A DNA stretch of 64,000 nt from Lagopus muta (lineage: Eukaryota > Chordata > Aves > Galliformes > Phasianidae): positions 4,005,778 through 4,069,777 of the forward strand of contig NC_064449.1 of the NCBI RefSeq assembly GCF_023343835.1, given 5' to 3'. The notes under the pieces are model-generated. The model searched no databases. It saw only the letters and a program-made list of their open reading frames with translations, and was not told the origin of the DNA. A program made the position numbers and the translations under genes. Below are positions 43,201-58,129 of this stretch, in pieces. Within the stretch, counting starts at the first letter, position 1. Each line of letters starts with the position of its first letter.

Positions 43201-46200
43201 GGCTTGGCAAGCTGTTTAAGGAGAATTGCTCCATTTCATTTACCGTAGGGAAGCATGCTGTTGTTCATGAAACTCAGGCTGTTGATTGGAGGCACAGTGT
43301 ATGGGGAGCTGGCTTGTCCCCAGAGAAACCAAGGCTAGCAGGTTGTTCAACTGTCTCCTCTTTGATTTGTTCTGCCCGGTCAGATAAGTGTGGAGAGAAC
43401 AATAAGGCCCTGATTCTGTTCTGTCCCTGGTGAAATATCATTGACTTAGCAATCTCTTGCTTGTACACGAAGGAAAAAAAATGGTGTTCCGGTACAGGTT
43501 GAATTGCAAACTTTGCTGTTCAGATAGAGGGACAGACAGCAAGTGAAAACAGAAATGCTGAGAGATTAATTAGCTTGGGTGAACTGCATGTGAATGAAGT
43601 ACTTCCAGAATAACAATTTGAGTGTCTTAAGTTGCAAAGCAGGTTTTAATCAGCTTACTGATAATGAAGTTGATTGCTTTCCTGGTCATATCTTTAAATT
43701 GTTGGTGACGGGAAAGTAACCATAAATTGTAAGTAAATCTCACGTTGGTTTGTCTCACAGCTGAGGCAGTTTTACAAGTTCATAACTTCTTCAAACTCAT
43801 TCTGTGTTGTACTGTGTGTATTTTAAACAGCAAAACTGGTCTGTCACAAGTTCTGATTGTCATTTGCAAACCTTCCTGGTTATGAAAATGACAAAAGCAG
43901 ATCTCCCCTTTATCTTCTTCCCAGCTGTAGAATGGTCTCTATCAGACCCTTTCTTAACCAGGTTATGGCTGATCTAGTAATAAGATTATTGCAAATGTAA
44001 TTGGAATCTCTGTTTCAGAGAAAGCTCTTTCCAAATGTGGCAGCTGGAGCTGGGTTAGTTGCTCATGGCTACATGGATACGTGAGGAGTATATGTGTGAG
44101 AATCCACAATGATTGCTCTGTAGGAAGAGTGAATTGGTAAAGTTCATTCAGTTGGTTTGTACTGCTGAATTGTGCTTGTTGGTACTGTGGGCCCTTTGGC
44201 TAGTTATAATCACCCACTACTGTTATTTACAGCTGTTTCACCTCTAATTCTTGCTTCTGTTTGTTTGTTTGTTCTTAAGTAGCGTGGAAGGAGGACTTAT
44301 TTTTCAGGGAGGATAAATCCACCACAACCTTCTTTACTTTACAAATAAGAGCAAACAATAAAAAAAAATAACCTACCTTGAAATACCTCTTTTGGAGCTT
44401 CTGCATGAGTTCGAGAGGTGGAACACACAGAGAACTGTATCTATTGCATTGAAGTGTCCAGAGACCCCACATTATTTGCAGATTGGGCTGTGACAACAGA
44501 CGAGTAACAACTGTAACAGACCGTGCTGTGAATCTGAAATGTACAAAAACAGTTTTTGCAGTAGCTACTTAATAGTGAACAATTCAAGTGTATGGACTTG
44601 GCAGCTCTTCTGTCTTTGTGATGTGTGGAAAAGTACACTTGCAGCCTTGGCTCACTTTGTCTGTTTATTTTTTCTTAAGGACTTCAGAATATTCTGCTCT
44701 TGACACTGAAAAACAGCTACTTCTCTGATGGGATATGTGCCACCTATTGTGTTATCAGAAATTGTATACTTCATTGGCTGCAAGGCTAGGCAAGGAGTGC
44801 CTGTTCTCAACTCCCAATGTGGGTGAACCTAAAGTGAGCTCTAGTTGTTAGGATGGGTGACCTATTTGTTGTGGTTTTTTTTCTTTACTTTTTAAAAACA
44901 AACCAGAATCCCTCAGTTACCTACAACTGCATCTCTGTATTCTTTTAAGAAGGAACAAAAGCTTCCTGGTACAATATATTTTAAGGAAAAAAATATTTAA
45001 TTCCCTGGAGCTTCAAGCTTTAAATGTGTGTGAGCTGCTAAAAAGCAAATGTGATTGGTCTATTGTCACTGGCGAGGTGTAGCATGCAAACAGAGCACTG
45101 TATCTGTTGCAGTCTACAATTACACAGCAGTGTGTGATCTTGCACAGGGAGACAGTAATGGCCTGTCAGCCTGGCTGGGCTCTGGGCTTCCCAAAGGAGA
45201 TTAGATTATGGTGCTTAGTGTGGTCAAGACACAGAAAAGCGTGTTTCTGTGACTATTAGCATCCAGCTGTCTCGGGAGCTGTCTTCATTTTTTGTTTCCT
45301 GCTAGCCTAGCTGTGTTGCTGGAAATATTTATAATGGTCAGCACTGATGTTACCAGTGGAAGTTTCAGAAAATAACGTGCTGAGAAAGTGAGCTGATCAC
45401 TGATGGCTAAAATAGACTAAAGATTTGGAGCTATAGGAGTGGGGTTCAGGTATTGGTTACCATGAAAACTTACCAGAAATTTGGTAACCAGCATCAACCA
45501 GAAAACTGATGCTGATTTTTGCCTGCTGCAGTATTACAGAATATGATTTACTTCTTCTCTGCCTTTGTCTTTCTTATGGGGGATGGGGTACAGTGGGAGG
45601 GAGCACCTTGGAACAGAGCTGTAAGTCTTGGGAAGAGACAGTATCAGTGTGGGGGAACAGGCGGGAAGATGTAGGAGATGGAAGGACCTGCTGCCACTTG
45701 CACTTCAGAGGGAGGGCTAAATTTCAGGCAATCTTATCTCTGCTGGGCTGAAGCAGAGAGAGTAGAGAGAGATATGAACTAGAAGGTTCTAATGTCTTCT
45801 TACTGAAACATCTTAATATTGCAGTGGGTGATAGCATCACGATGTTTGCATTAGTCACCTCAACTAGCAGCTCGAGAGCTCCCTGGCAATGAATTCTATT
45901 TGATGTTGATTTTGTCTTCATACTTTTGTTTGTGTTCAGAGTCTTAACAGGAGTGAGGTATCCTGCTCTATGCTCAAAAGTTCCACCAGGGAGGTGAAAT
46001 AATTCTGAAATACTGCTAGGGAGAAAATCCAGCACTCCCTAAAGCAAATAAGGAACTGGCTGTGCCTAGAGGCAGCGCGTTCCCATACCTGTGCTGTGGA
46101 GGCAGGCAGTAACTGGAGCACCTTACAGCTCCATAGGACACTTCTTGTGTGTCTGCAGGGGATTGGAGACCAATGGACCTCCAGTAAAAATCCACTTGAA

Positions 46201-49200
46201 AGCATGAATTCTCACCACGCAGTTACAGAACTGAAGTCAGTTTGCATTTTTCCAATGTTCTCCTGTTTTGCTAAAAGGGTCAGGGTTCCCATCGGGAAAA
46301 AGTTATTATCCTAATGGAAAAGAGGTTGAGTTTTGAATAACTAGCAAGGAAGGAATGAGAGAGCTTCATGAGTTCTTTTTTTTCTTTTTTTGCTTGGTCT
46401 ATTACTGTTTTTGTTGCACTTAGAAATAGGCATACCAATGGCTGCTATCAGAGAGATAAAACCTATCTCACAGAGAGCTTGATCCGGGCTTTGCTGAGGC
46501 CAGCGAATTTCTGGTGAACTGTTTAGCTGCGACTGAAACACTGGCAGCATTAGCTATATATTGCTGCAGAGCTGCTTGAACCAGAATTTCCCAAGATACC
46601 TTGATTTTTAAACTATAGGCTTGATCTCCAACTTCAAAGAACAAATAGGATTTTCACAGGCCTAGATTATAAATGTTTTAAAACTGTTGTATGCATGCAG
46701 CCGTACTGTAGATGTGGTCAAGAGCTGCACTGGGCAGGCAATTCAAAAACAGTTGTGATTTAAAGATTTACTTACCTTCCAGAACACAGCGTTATCTGCA
46801 CATGTCAGATGCTGTGCCTCCTGGATGGGTGCTATGGAAACACTACTGCAGTTGGGAAAGTGTTTTTACTTCAGTGCTATTTTTTCTGTGCCACACTGCC
46901 TCTGCTGTCTTAAAAAGCAAAAAAAGAGAAGAGAAAGTGATAAAATGGTGTTTCCATCAAAAAGTCAGGTAGGCTTTTTCCAGTTTGTCCAGCCTTCTGA
47001 AAGTAGGGCTGTCAAAGTGCATTTTGGTTAGAGAGAGAGAAATGTCTGTTACAGATTTAGGGCATCTGTGACAACAGAACAAGGTGCCATCCACTCAGCT
47101 GGGCAATTGTCTGTAACAAACATAAGTTCTGTTGCACCGTGATGGGATGGGAGCTGTTGGATGTGACTGACCTGCCCTGTTTGTGTTCAGCAAACATGCC
47201 CTAGCCCTGACCTTGACTACCCCAAAATTATTCAGGCTTGAGCACTGACCTACACATAATTTGTTGTGGGCTCACCGTCTGCTCAAACTAAAATGTGTAC
47301 TAATATGATCTAGGGCTGCTTTGCTTTGCACTCAGTATTTAAATATAACAACATTTATACTGGAGATGCAGGGTTATGCATCTTCCCACTGTTAGAGCTC
47401 ATTCTTCATTTCAGTCACTGTATAAAATCTCAGCATCTCCACTTAAAGCGAGGGAGGAGACGTGAGTGTTCTGTAAATGTGTTCTTTATATACATGTGCA
47501 TAAGAAAGATTGGAAAAGGAAGATGTTTTTTAATCTTAACTCTTTTATTCTGCATGCAGATGTTTCCGTGTGGTTTCAGTATGTACTGATGCAAGAATAC
47601 AAGCACTCTTATAAAGTTCCATCTAAACTTTGTGACAAGCAAACTTTCTTTTTTGTTTAAAACAACAACTGGTTGAGGAAACATTCTGTTTTCCCCATTA
47701 ATGAGCATTTGCCTCGTAGGGCTGATTCATGTTGCAAATAGGCTTCTTTAATAGCACTTGGTAGTTGTTTTGTTTTGTCAGTGGAAGGAAAACAGTCATT
47801 TGCAAATACTGTTCAAACACATGTGAAGGATGAAAAGTGAACTTGAAAAGAAAAGCTGGTCTTGTGTTTATAGAAGGCTTTTATCTTGTGTAGTGATTTG
47901 CATAAATGCATTTCCAAGTGTTTTAATGAGGAAGCATCACACTACTTCTAGCTGGAAAAATAGATTAATACTCTTTGTATGTATATAGTTAGAAATCAGT
48001 TTATATCCATATATAAATTTAAAGGAAAATATTGTATTAAAAATAAAAGGCACAGTTCTTGTGCTGGAGGTTTGCCCGTCTACTGATCTCAACAATTATA
48101 TTCGTCAAGTATTTATCTCTCATTTCTTCCTTCTTATTGATTCTCTGCTCACGTCAACTTGTACAGGTTCCTGCTGTAAGTAATTAAGTTCAAAATCTGA
48201 GTTGCATTTGCCCGCCTATGACTGTGTTTCATTCTGCTTATATTTTGATCTCCATTTTTTCTACTCTGTAGTGCTTTTAAGATTTGAAGCAAGAGCTGCC
48301 TTGACTTTCGAAGTACATTTCTATGTGCCTTCCAGTATTTTCGTGTTATGCCCCTTGAGGCTGTCTTGATTTAAACTGTCTTTGGTGATGGTGCTTCATG
48401 CTGTGGCATGCTGCCCTGTCACTTGTGCCAACAAATGTTCATTTGTAGGTTTGCACTGAGAACTCCAGGGAGTTCATCTGTTTTTGTTGTTTTTCTTTCG
48501 TTTTTTTTTTTTTTCCCCAGACCAAAACCAAACAAAAAATCACTCCCCCTCCCCAAAGCACAACACAAACCTCCTTGCCATGGATCCCATCCATCTTTGC
48601 CACAGATATTTGTCTTGCAGCCGCAGCTGATTGGTTGGTGATGGAGAGGAGAGAGCATAATGCTGTGAAGACAATGTGTGCCTAAATCCCAGTCTGTTGG
48701 GATTCCGGGGCTGGTAATTCACATAACAATGGAAACATTAATGTTGAGAAGTCATGTTTAACTTCAGAAATTTTACTTCTGATTAGCCAGTTGCTTTGGG
48801 ATTTCAGGAAGAGATTTGGGCTATCCTTTGAGCAGAGTGTGTTATTTCCCTAGTCAGATGCTTTGTTTCTGCAATTGAAGGTGGAGGGGAGGGGGAGCTG
48901 CCTGAGGGTTTGCTGGTGTTTTAAATATGCTTCTATTACAAAACACACACTGAATATTAGAACTGAAAATAAAGGAAAAGATGTATTTTCAGTCACTGTT
49001 TGCAAAACAGACGAGATGACGTCCTAGTCTATGCAACTGACTCCCCTTTCAGCTGCCTGTGTAAGCACTTCGTATTTTTCATCATTGCATCATCAGCTGT
49101 ATTGACTGTGGCCAGAAGAAAATGGAGAAGAAGATACAATTACTTCTTTTTATGAAGACTGCAAAAGAGTCTCTAGCTTCTGCTGGAAGTTTGCTTAGGT

Positions 49201-52200
49201 TATAAATTATCTGAAAGGAGGACTCATGCCAGATTAGCATAGCTTTTAGAGGAGGCTGAATCGAATCACCTCAGGTAACTTGCATGTTGTTTAGAGGAGT
49301 ATCTGAATGGTCATGGGCTAAGATTTTGTGTTATTTTAATGATATAATTATTATGACAAGACATCTACAATATTGTCTCAAAACTGTAGAATGTGAACAT
49401 TTTCTCTTGGTGAAGGGGAGTTCTAGGCCTTCTTACACTTGTTTGTTTTGAAATGATTCTTCTCCTAGTCTGACTGCAAATAAAACTTGTGTAAAATAGC
49501 AAAATTTGCTTTAAAAGCTTTGTCTAGAATAAGGAGAGAGAAATGACAATCAGGAAAAGTACAGCTAGCTTGCTTACAGCATTGAAATATGTTTACATTT
49601 TCTGTTCTATTTATGATGTTGGCTTGATTCACAGATCTGTTTTTACCTGTCACTGCTGGATCTCCATGGATTTGTGAGCTCTTCTGACAAATCTTGCTGA
49701 ATTCCTGTCTCTACAGCAGCCAGGTGCTACATTTCTGGCTTCCAGCTTTTCTTTTTTTCTTTTTCTGTTCCTGCTCAGCCTACAAACATGGAAAAGAATC
49801 CCCACCCTGCTGACTCACTGTGCCCAGAGCACTCCTTGTATTCCTGAAATAGGAGTAATATTTGAGCCAGTTTGAACAACTCAGCATGGATGGATCTGAT
49901 TCTCTTCTGCCAAACCTCTTTTTAAAACAGCTGTTCTCTTCTCTTAGACCCATGAATCCTATCTACGTGCTCTATCAGGCCTCTGGCCCAAGGTGATTTC
50001 CTTATCTCTGAATCATTTAAGAGCTTTTGCAACAAATACAACTGTTGTAGAAATCAACTAGCATAGTAATCCCTCCAACACGTTTGTTCTGATACTGTGT
50101 TGAGAGTTTAAGTGGATTTAACAGCATAGTTCAGTATGTCCTTGAAGATGGCTCCAAGTGAAACCTGCTGCTGTCAAATTCTGTCATATTGCTGTATGCA
50201 TACCAAGTGTGCCTGGGAGATGTCAGGCAGTGCTGGAGGCAGTGGGGTTGGCTTTCTATTTAAAGGGGAATTCTGGGAGTAGCAAACCACTTACATTGTT
50301 TAGCATCGTGCCACCTACAACTTGGTGTCCAGATAACACTCGCAATCTAGTAGCTCTGCCAGGACTTGTGAGATGTTATTTCCCTTTTTCAAGGGCAAAG
50401 CTGTATTCTTCTTTCTGTCCTCTCTTCTCCACCTGACGCAGTGTGAAGTTGTCTGGTGGCTCACCCCAAGGGCATATGTGCTTCTGTATGCATCCCCTTG
50501 TTTTGCTTTTGGATCAAAGGATTCTGTGAAGACAAACGTCAATTATCAGTTTTTAGTGTTAAAAATACATGAGGCCAGACGCTTTTTCCCTTTGATTTGA
50601 AGTAAACAGGAGCCTGCTTCTTTGCGTCCGCATACTGTGCAGCCCTGTTCTAATGTCTCAGGTTTTGAATTCTTACAAACAAGTGCATCCTGCAAAAGAC
50701 CATATCTGGCAATGAAACAGTCAGCAAAAATGCCTGGAAAAGAACATTACAACCTTGAGCACAGCTCTTTGGAATGTAGCAGGTTCCTGATAAGGCAAAA
50801 ATTGGATGGGTGAATGTTTTTTCAGAGGAGGCCTGTAGAAAGGAACATTGTTTAAGACATCGGAAGCCCCCTCGCCTTTACTTTTTAATCTTGGGGGGGT
50901 TTTTTTGTTTGTTTGTTTTCCAATATATTGAAATATACTTTTAATTGTAGTAAAATCTGTGTGAAACTTGTAAGTTCTCATTTATTTGCCCAGCTTAAAA
51001 AGAATAACTTGTCATTCTAACATTACCAAGTACTGTTTTGCATAATGGGTTTTAAAAAATAAATATAAGCATCCTATACCTGCCCAGCAAGTGAGGAGGA
51101 AAAAAATCTGTACAAAAGAAGAAGGATGAGTGCCATTAAAATTGGCTTTTAATTTCCAGCTTAATTTCTAGTGATCTCATAATGATAGGAGTTCATCTGC
51201 TCATTGGATCTGCAGGTGTTTCAGAAACTTGGAGAAGTTCAGCTACCAATAGACCTGTTCACTCAGGTAAACTGAGGCATGGACAGTCATCTACATGAGA
51301 TGAGTCTGGGACATGGAGCCTTTTGTTCTCAGATCTAGAACTTGATCTCTGAGACAGTCTGTACATCTCATCTGAAGTGACGTGGCCACGCAGATGCTGA
51401 ATAAGCTTTATCCTGGCTCATCTCCATCTGTGGTCGTTAGATAAGTATGTTTAACCTTTGTTTTATCCAGTTCTGCTGGAATTTTGCAGTGGCTAGCTGA
51501 AGGGGAGAGCTAGTTAAATCAACAAACCATGTTGTCTTTCCATTATTGCTGCTTTTTATTGTCCTGTTCCACAGATACTTAAGTGATAAAGAACCATACT
51601 GGTACCATAGCTTCTTTTTTTTTGTAATCCACCTAACAACTACGTTTAATTACTAATGAATGTAAATGGACTATAACTATTCAGTAGATTGTGTACTGTT
51701 ACCAGACTCCTTACTGTAGAGCTGTTGGGTCTTTGTCTTTCTGCCCAAACATTCCTATGGCACAGAGGAGAGCAGAATCCAGGCCTTTGACTTTTTCTCA
51801 CAACAATGCAAGCAACACTTTCTACTTAAAAGAATTCTTTGTGATGGAGAAATTACATGGCAGGAGAATATTTCAGGGAAGTCCAGTGCGTTTCACAGTA
51901 GAGTTTGCTTGAGAAACCAAACATCTCTAGCTCACAACAAGAAAGGAGACAAATTAAACAAATCCTAGTGTTCACGTGCTACAGGATTGACTTCCAGACT
52001 AACAAGTTTTTCTTATTTCATCTCCTCTGAAGGCAGATCTTCGTGTTGGTCTTTTTGGGATGAGATGTCTGTGGGGTTGTGGTGGGTGTTGTTTTCTTTT
52101 CCCCAAGCTTCTCGGAAAGGTACATTCACAGAGAAGATCATGTGTGTTTCAGATTGACTTACTGGTTAGTAAGTTCCTGCTGGAACAGTACTGCCCTTAA

Positions 52201-52690
52201 ATTTTAGAGCCTTCCAGGTAGGTCTCATTAACATTCTCACGATCACTGGGAGAAGCTGGTGTATTACTCAGCAAAGGAATGCAACTGCATTGTGAATGTG
52301 GTATACCAGTGGTGCCTAGATATTTTCAGTATCTTCTCTGCTGTGGCTTTGCCCAGGTTTTTCCTCTCTAGTGGTCTGTATATACAACTTATTCCTTAGT
52401 GGGTTTTTTTCTCCTATTAGTTTTTTTCTAAAGTTCCTTTTTTTGGACCCCTTGCTTGTTTTACTTCTTAAGGAAGATTTCATAATCCTAAATTCTCACT
52501 GCTCTGATTCAGGAGTTCCGTAAGCCTTTGTGGTGAGTCTGTTTACAGTACTAGCAAGAAATAAGGTGGTAATGTTCAAAGGAAGAAGAAATACCCAGCT
52601 ATCAGGAATGTACCATCTAAGTGGAACGGTACCTGCACAGCTCTTGGCTTTCTCCTGAGTCACTCTGCAGCTGTAGCCCTCTGCTGTCAT

Positions 52691-52844
52691 CCACACTGGC
52701 TGCCCAGGGTAGTGGTGGTGTCACCATCCCTGGAGGTTTTCAAGAGAAGGGTAGATGTGGAACTGAAGGATGCTTAGTGGGCATGGTGGTTGGACTAGAT
52801 GGTCTAAGCGGTCTTTTCCAACCTTAATGATTCTTTGATTCTGT
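52691..52844 (+). mobile_element. CR1 LINE 3' end fragment
   Basis: CTGGCTGCCCAGGGTAGTGG, CATCCCTGGAGGTTTTCAAG, GGTTGGACTAGATGGTCTAA and a final CCTTAATGATTCTTTGATTCT give the full order of a CR1 3' end on the plus strand. Confidence 0.95.
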
Positions 52845-55800
52845 ATTAACAGACATCATCGTGCCATGAGTTACAGGTTTGTGGTCTTCCAGAATGGCAT
52901 AGGTTTTTAGAGAGGAGTAGATGCCTATTTTCAGCTGATGTTAGTTGGATTCCTCCTCTTGCTAATGCTGTGGAAGGGAAAACTTGACTTTTTGCATTGA
53001 GAAACTGATTTTATCTTCAGTGTTATTCTTGTTCTTGCCCAGATGTGCAACCTGACCTGTCAAATACAGAGTCTAATCCATTTCCTGATCTTTGCTATGA
53101 TTTTAGTTGCTTTTTCATTGGTACTGAAATATGTTCATTTTTTTGGTAGTTCCATGAGGTTAAGTTTGCTTCTGCCCCACGCCTGGGAACAGCAATGTAT
53201 TTGTCTTGGAGATGGCTGCAGACTCTGACTGGCCTCTTTGAGGGTTGATTGTGGTGGTTTTCTCTTTCAGTGCTCGTTACCATCCCAGTCTCTACTGGTA
53301 TCCTGTCTGTACATGCTGTCCGTGGTTCAGTTTCACATGTGTTTAGTTTCATCTCTGGTGATGACCGCTCTATCCTCAGCCTAATTAAAGCCCCTAATTG
53401 CTATCTGATCCCTGGGTATGGGTTCTTTCTGTGTATGATTTGCTGCTACACAAATGAACGCTTACTCAGACTAGCTCAGCCATATAATTGAGCTGTATCT
53501 TCAGCTATTTTCAAGAAACTAAATGCTCTTTATTTCTGAGTTTGCTTTTCAGTCTTGTCTTTCCATCCATCCCCTGGTCATCATCTGCTGCTGATACAGT
53601 GCATTATTGCCTCTAGGACAGCTCTGCAATGTGATCAAGAGAATAGAGGGAGGAAGATTGCATCTGTAACAGCAGCCTTGGGGAAGCTGTGCATTGTATG
53701 AATAGGAGCAGGTAAACTGAGAGAGGGGCCTAGTGGACTCAGGAGGTGTGCTTCTAGCTCCACTTTTGCCAAAAAGGTTATTGTTTATTTTTCATGGATA
53801 GTATATATGTTTGGGAGTCTCAGGTGACTGACCAGGATCAGATCTATGATAAAGAGCCTATGAAGAGAGAATAAGTAGCTGGAGATACCTGAGAGGGTGT
53901 TAAAACAGTTAAAATAACCTTTTTCTGCTTTAAACCAGTAGTTTTGCTGCCCTTAACCTTTGATGCCCTGTGTGCTTATTGTTCCTGGGGATCATTGTAC
54001 TTCTGTAGTTGCACAACTGCTACAAGTGTATTGAGAGGGAACTGAGTTACTGCCAGAGTACAGCTTCCATCAAGATAGTTTGTGAGGTTGCTGCTAAGGA
54101 AGGTATGCATGAAGGTGTGAGGGAAAGACGAGTTCTGTGGATTGCATCCTTTTAAATTGTTACAAGTTTGGTTTTTGTTTTTTTTTTTTAATTATTTTTA
54201 TTTTAACTGTGCTTTTTCTTGGAAGAAGAGAAGGGGGAGGAGGGAGGAAATGTCTTTAGGTCAGCAGCATGACAAGTAATGCTATCTGGTTTTACTTCTC
54301 TGCTTTCATCACAGAAAACTGCTGTGCTATAATTTCTAGCTACAAGAAATAGGCAGGGGTTTTCAGGAACAAGTTGTTCTTGATGTGAACTGGACCAGCC
54401 CGAGGGACAGTAAATAGCTGTTCCAAGCCAGGATGAATAGGCTGCCTGTCTGATCCACCCTGAAATCTCTGACCTGCAAAAGCTGTCAGAGCCTGGGTAT
54501 ATGCCGGAGGATAAGCTATGTTCACATAACATCTCCGAGGGGTTGTGAGAGAGAGAGTGAGGTTGAAGGGGGAAGGGATGATATTTAATCCCTTGCTTGC
54601 TGAACTGTAAAGGTTTGCTTTGTGTTGGTTTGCTCTCCTGCGCTTCCCTCCTACTCTAATGGCTGTGATGAATGACAAATGGAAGCAGAGCAGTGAAAAC
54701 AGGAAGCATAATCCCTTAGAAATAACCAGTGTGAAAGGGAGGGAAGAAACTCCAAATAAAGGAACCCCTGCTTTCATTGGGCAGCCCCCCAGCAAAGCAG
54801 AAGAAAGAGTCCCTAATCTGGGAGCTTACCATGGAGTTGTCTTGAGCTCCTGCAGTTGGAGTCCTGGCAGCTGGGGAGCTGTAGTTTGACTGGCTTTTTA
54901 AAGAGCAAAAAACCACTTGTCTTGCCTTCGCTACAGGTGTAAGTTTTGGATCGAGTTTTGTTTATATTGAGATTGTTTCATTTATATTTATGCATTGTTT
55001 GTAGGCTGTAGAGTCCTTCGGTTTTCTCTGGCTGTGAGAACAGCCTGTTCCTTATGTATTGTCTTTCATTTGGGAACATACCATCAGACTTACTTTTTGC
55101 AGGGGAGGGGCAGAAAGTTATGATAGACACAGGAGTATTTCAGAAGGGATTGCAATGCTGGTTGGAAAGGTTAAAGGCTCAGAGTCACCAGAAATTTGGA
55201 TAATGGATGGTAGAAAGGGAGTCATCCTGCCAGTTCAGGTGGTTGGTATTGTAATTCCTTCCATACCGTGGTTTTTAGTGTGTATTGGATGGAGTCTCTG
55301 CAGAGAGAATTCTTAAGGGTGAATGAAAGGGAAGTGTCAGAAAGTCTCTAGAGTCCTCTTGCTAACTGTGAATAACAAGTGCTGAATGAATAACTGTTGG
55401 AGCAGTGAAGCCTGCTTACCTAGAACTGGTAAAAGCAGGCTGTGGTCCAGCCTTCCTCAGCTGCCTTCTCTTGTTCCACCTTAGTGTGGATGATAAATAG
55501 GCATTTGTCTTCTGGCTGTGCAGAGTCCTGTTGGACTGAAATACAAGAAGACCTGAATTGAATGGGATCCTTTTAGTGTAGCATGATAAAGTGGAAGAAG
55601 GTGGTTCTGTTTGAGACAGTGTGCTTTGCCTCTTTTCACATCTGTCTTATGGAAGATTATTAATTCTGTTATAAAGCGTCAAAGCAATTTAAACTTAACG
55701 CACAGGGAGAACAAGTCCATGCAGTGCTGCCTGTAGGTGTGTCTGAACTCCTCTTCAAGGAAGCTCTTGTCACTAGAAATGGACAAAAGTGCTGCAGAGC

Positions 55801-56810
55801 TGTGGCTGAGATCCCTTGTTACAGTTAAATTCATTTCTGGATGCCATTCCTGAATCGTGTTGGGCATGGCACGTGCATTTAAATCTACATGGATAAGAAG
55901 TTCCAGCAGCTGTGTACTAGCAAGAGGGAGAAAACAAGTTATACAGATCAGAACATTTAAGCCTTTTGTTCTAAACTGCAATCTATATTAATAGAAGTGA
56001 TCTCACATCTGCATACGTTCACATGAAGTCTGGTGATTAATTGTTTTGTGGAATGTGGCAGTAGCTTGGATGCTGTGAAGTTTGTGCTTGATAAAACAAA
56101 TCAAGAAGAGCATGTAGAAAGATTGAATAACTTGTCTGCTTATTTCTTGATTTCTTCAGATTTAGGTTGGTGGAGTATGGATCTGTGGCAGTGTTTATTT
56201 AACTGTAAGGAGGACAGTGATGGAGAAGTGTGCCTGTGTGAATTCTTTAGGGAGTTTCTGCCTGTTTCAGCCACTGTTATCTGTTGCTTATAAATGTAGT
56301 TCACAAATTCTTACTAGTTGGATGATTCTTGGACTCTGGCCTCTGTGCAGCTCTGCTTCCATTCAAAGTGCTGCTGCCTATGTATTTTTCCCATCTAACC
56401 CATGTTAATCTAAAGAGTTTAGATCCCAAACTTCTGCTGCCTGACCTGCCTCTTCAGTGTGCAAGCATACTTGCAGAAAACAGCTGGTAGGCCAGCTGAC
56501 ATCATTAAAAAACAGAAGGTGCTGTCAAAGCTGATCTGGTGTTAATTAACTGAATTGTGCTATAGAGTGTAACTTTATAGCTTGAAAATTGCAGGATGAG
56601 CCAGTGCCTGAGTGTGCTATTTGAGTTTCACTGCTTATAGAGCTTTAGGGGGATAGTCATTGTTTAGCTAGAGGGTCATAGAGAACTAGGAGAAGGTGCA
56701 GAAAAAAACTGAAAAGGGAACACACTTTCTTTGCAGAAATTGGTAAATGTCATTTAAACACGTTATATTGGTTCTTCTGTTGTTACTGTGCTAGTTTGCC
56801 ATTTCATGGG

Positions 56811-57044
56811 AACTTGGGAGAATGGCCTTAAATTGTGCAAGGGAAGGTTCAGGTTGGGTATTAGCAAAAATGTCTTCTCCAAAAGAGTACTCAGGCTCTG
56901 GAATGGGAGGTGGTTGAGTCCCAGGAGATGTTCAAGAAACTCTTACATGTTGTACTGAGGGACATGGTGTAGCGGGGAAATACTGGTGTTAGTGGTTGGT
57001 TGATGATCTTGGAGGTCTTTTTCAACCTTGTTAATTCCGTGTTT
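56811..57044 (+). mobile_element. CR1 LINE 3' end fragment
   Basis: The block includes GGTTCAGGTTGGGTATTAGC, GGGAGGTGGTTGAGTCCC, GTACTGAGGGACATGGTG and GATGATCTTGGAGGTCTTTT, and ends in a diverged TTAATTCCGTG tail. It is a plus-strand CR1 3' end, truncated on its 5' side. Confidence 0.92.
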
Positions 57045-58092
57045 CAAGGGCCAAACTCAGAGCTCTGGGGAAGACTGTAGCATATCCTGCTGCTTGGATG
57101 ATTTGCTGCTGCCACCACCCTGGTAACTTGCTGAGTTCAGTTCCAGCTGAGTTTGCCACCTGCTTTTTTGCTGCTTCCTCTCTCTGGGTTTTTAACTTGC
57201 CATTTGTGCTGATCCACCTGTTGTCCATGGTATGGGAGCCTGTTGCACACCCCATTATAGTATCTGCTTGCTGGCTGCCAGGCTGTGGGGCAGGACTGAG
57301 ATCCTATGGCAACATACCACTGCTTGCAGGGTGCTCTGTGGCTCTTTTGGCTTGTCCCACTCACTCGTCACTTGCATCTTGTCAAAGGCTGATGGTGGAA
57401 GCTGTGGGTTACTGGGGCTGACTAAGATGCTTTCTCAAAAGGCTTTTCTCCTCCTTATTCCAGAAAGGCTGCAAACAGACAAGGTTGTATTGTGCTTTAT
57501 GTTTTCTTTTTTTAAGTTCTCCAGTCTGAGCTGAACTTGGAATTTCCTCCCACATTTGAAAAAATAGCCCTTGGAATAAGTAACTGCAAGCTGAAAGGAA
57601 GGAGAGGATGTCAATACTTGGGCATCTGCGTGCTTGTTCTGTTGCCTCCCCTGATTTCTTCAGTCCTTTTTTCCATGCTTGCTGATGCTCTCCCCTGGGT
57701 GTGTCAGGGGAGAACACCCTCCTCCCTGCCCCCACACCTCTCCTCTGCAGCTGCCAACTGAGAGATGCACAAAAGATGTCTGTCTGCTTACTTCCTGGGC
57801 ACAGCTGACAGCTCAGCAGTAGTTCAGGAACTTGTGCTGCTGCTACAGGTGCTGGGGAGGAGAGAGAGGTGAGCTGGGGAGGGGGTGAATACTCTGATGC
57901 TGTATTCTTGGGAAATGGGTGATATTTTTGTTTTTGTCATTTGTTTTTTCTGCTACAGAGAAGAGCATCTGAAGGGGTTTCTACCCTCCCACCTATACTA
58001 TGAAGCCCTTGGCTTCTCAGGTTTTCTGCCCAGCACAGCAAGATGAGAATTCTTCAACCAGCTGTGCAGATCCATTTGGTAAAGAACTGTAG

Positions 58093-58094
58093 AT

Positions 58095-58125
<31 letters not shown>

Positions 58126-58129
58126 TTTT
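58093..58129. repeat. (TTTA)n microsatellite
   Basis: About nine uninterrupted tetranucleotide units in BCR intron 1, a likely length-polymorphic site. Confidence 0.95.
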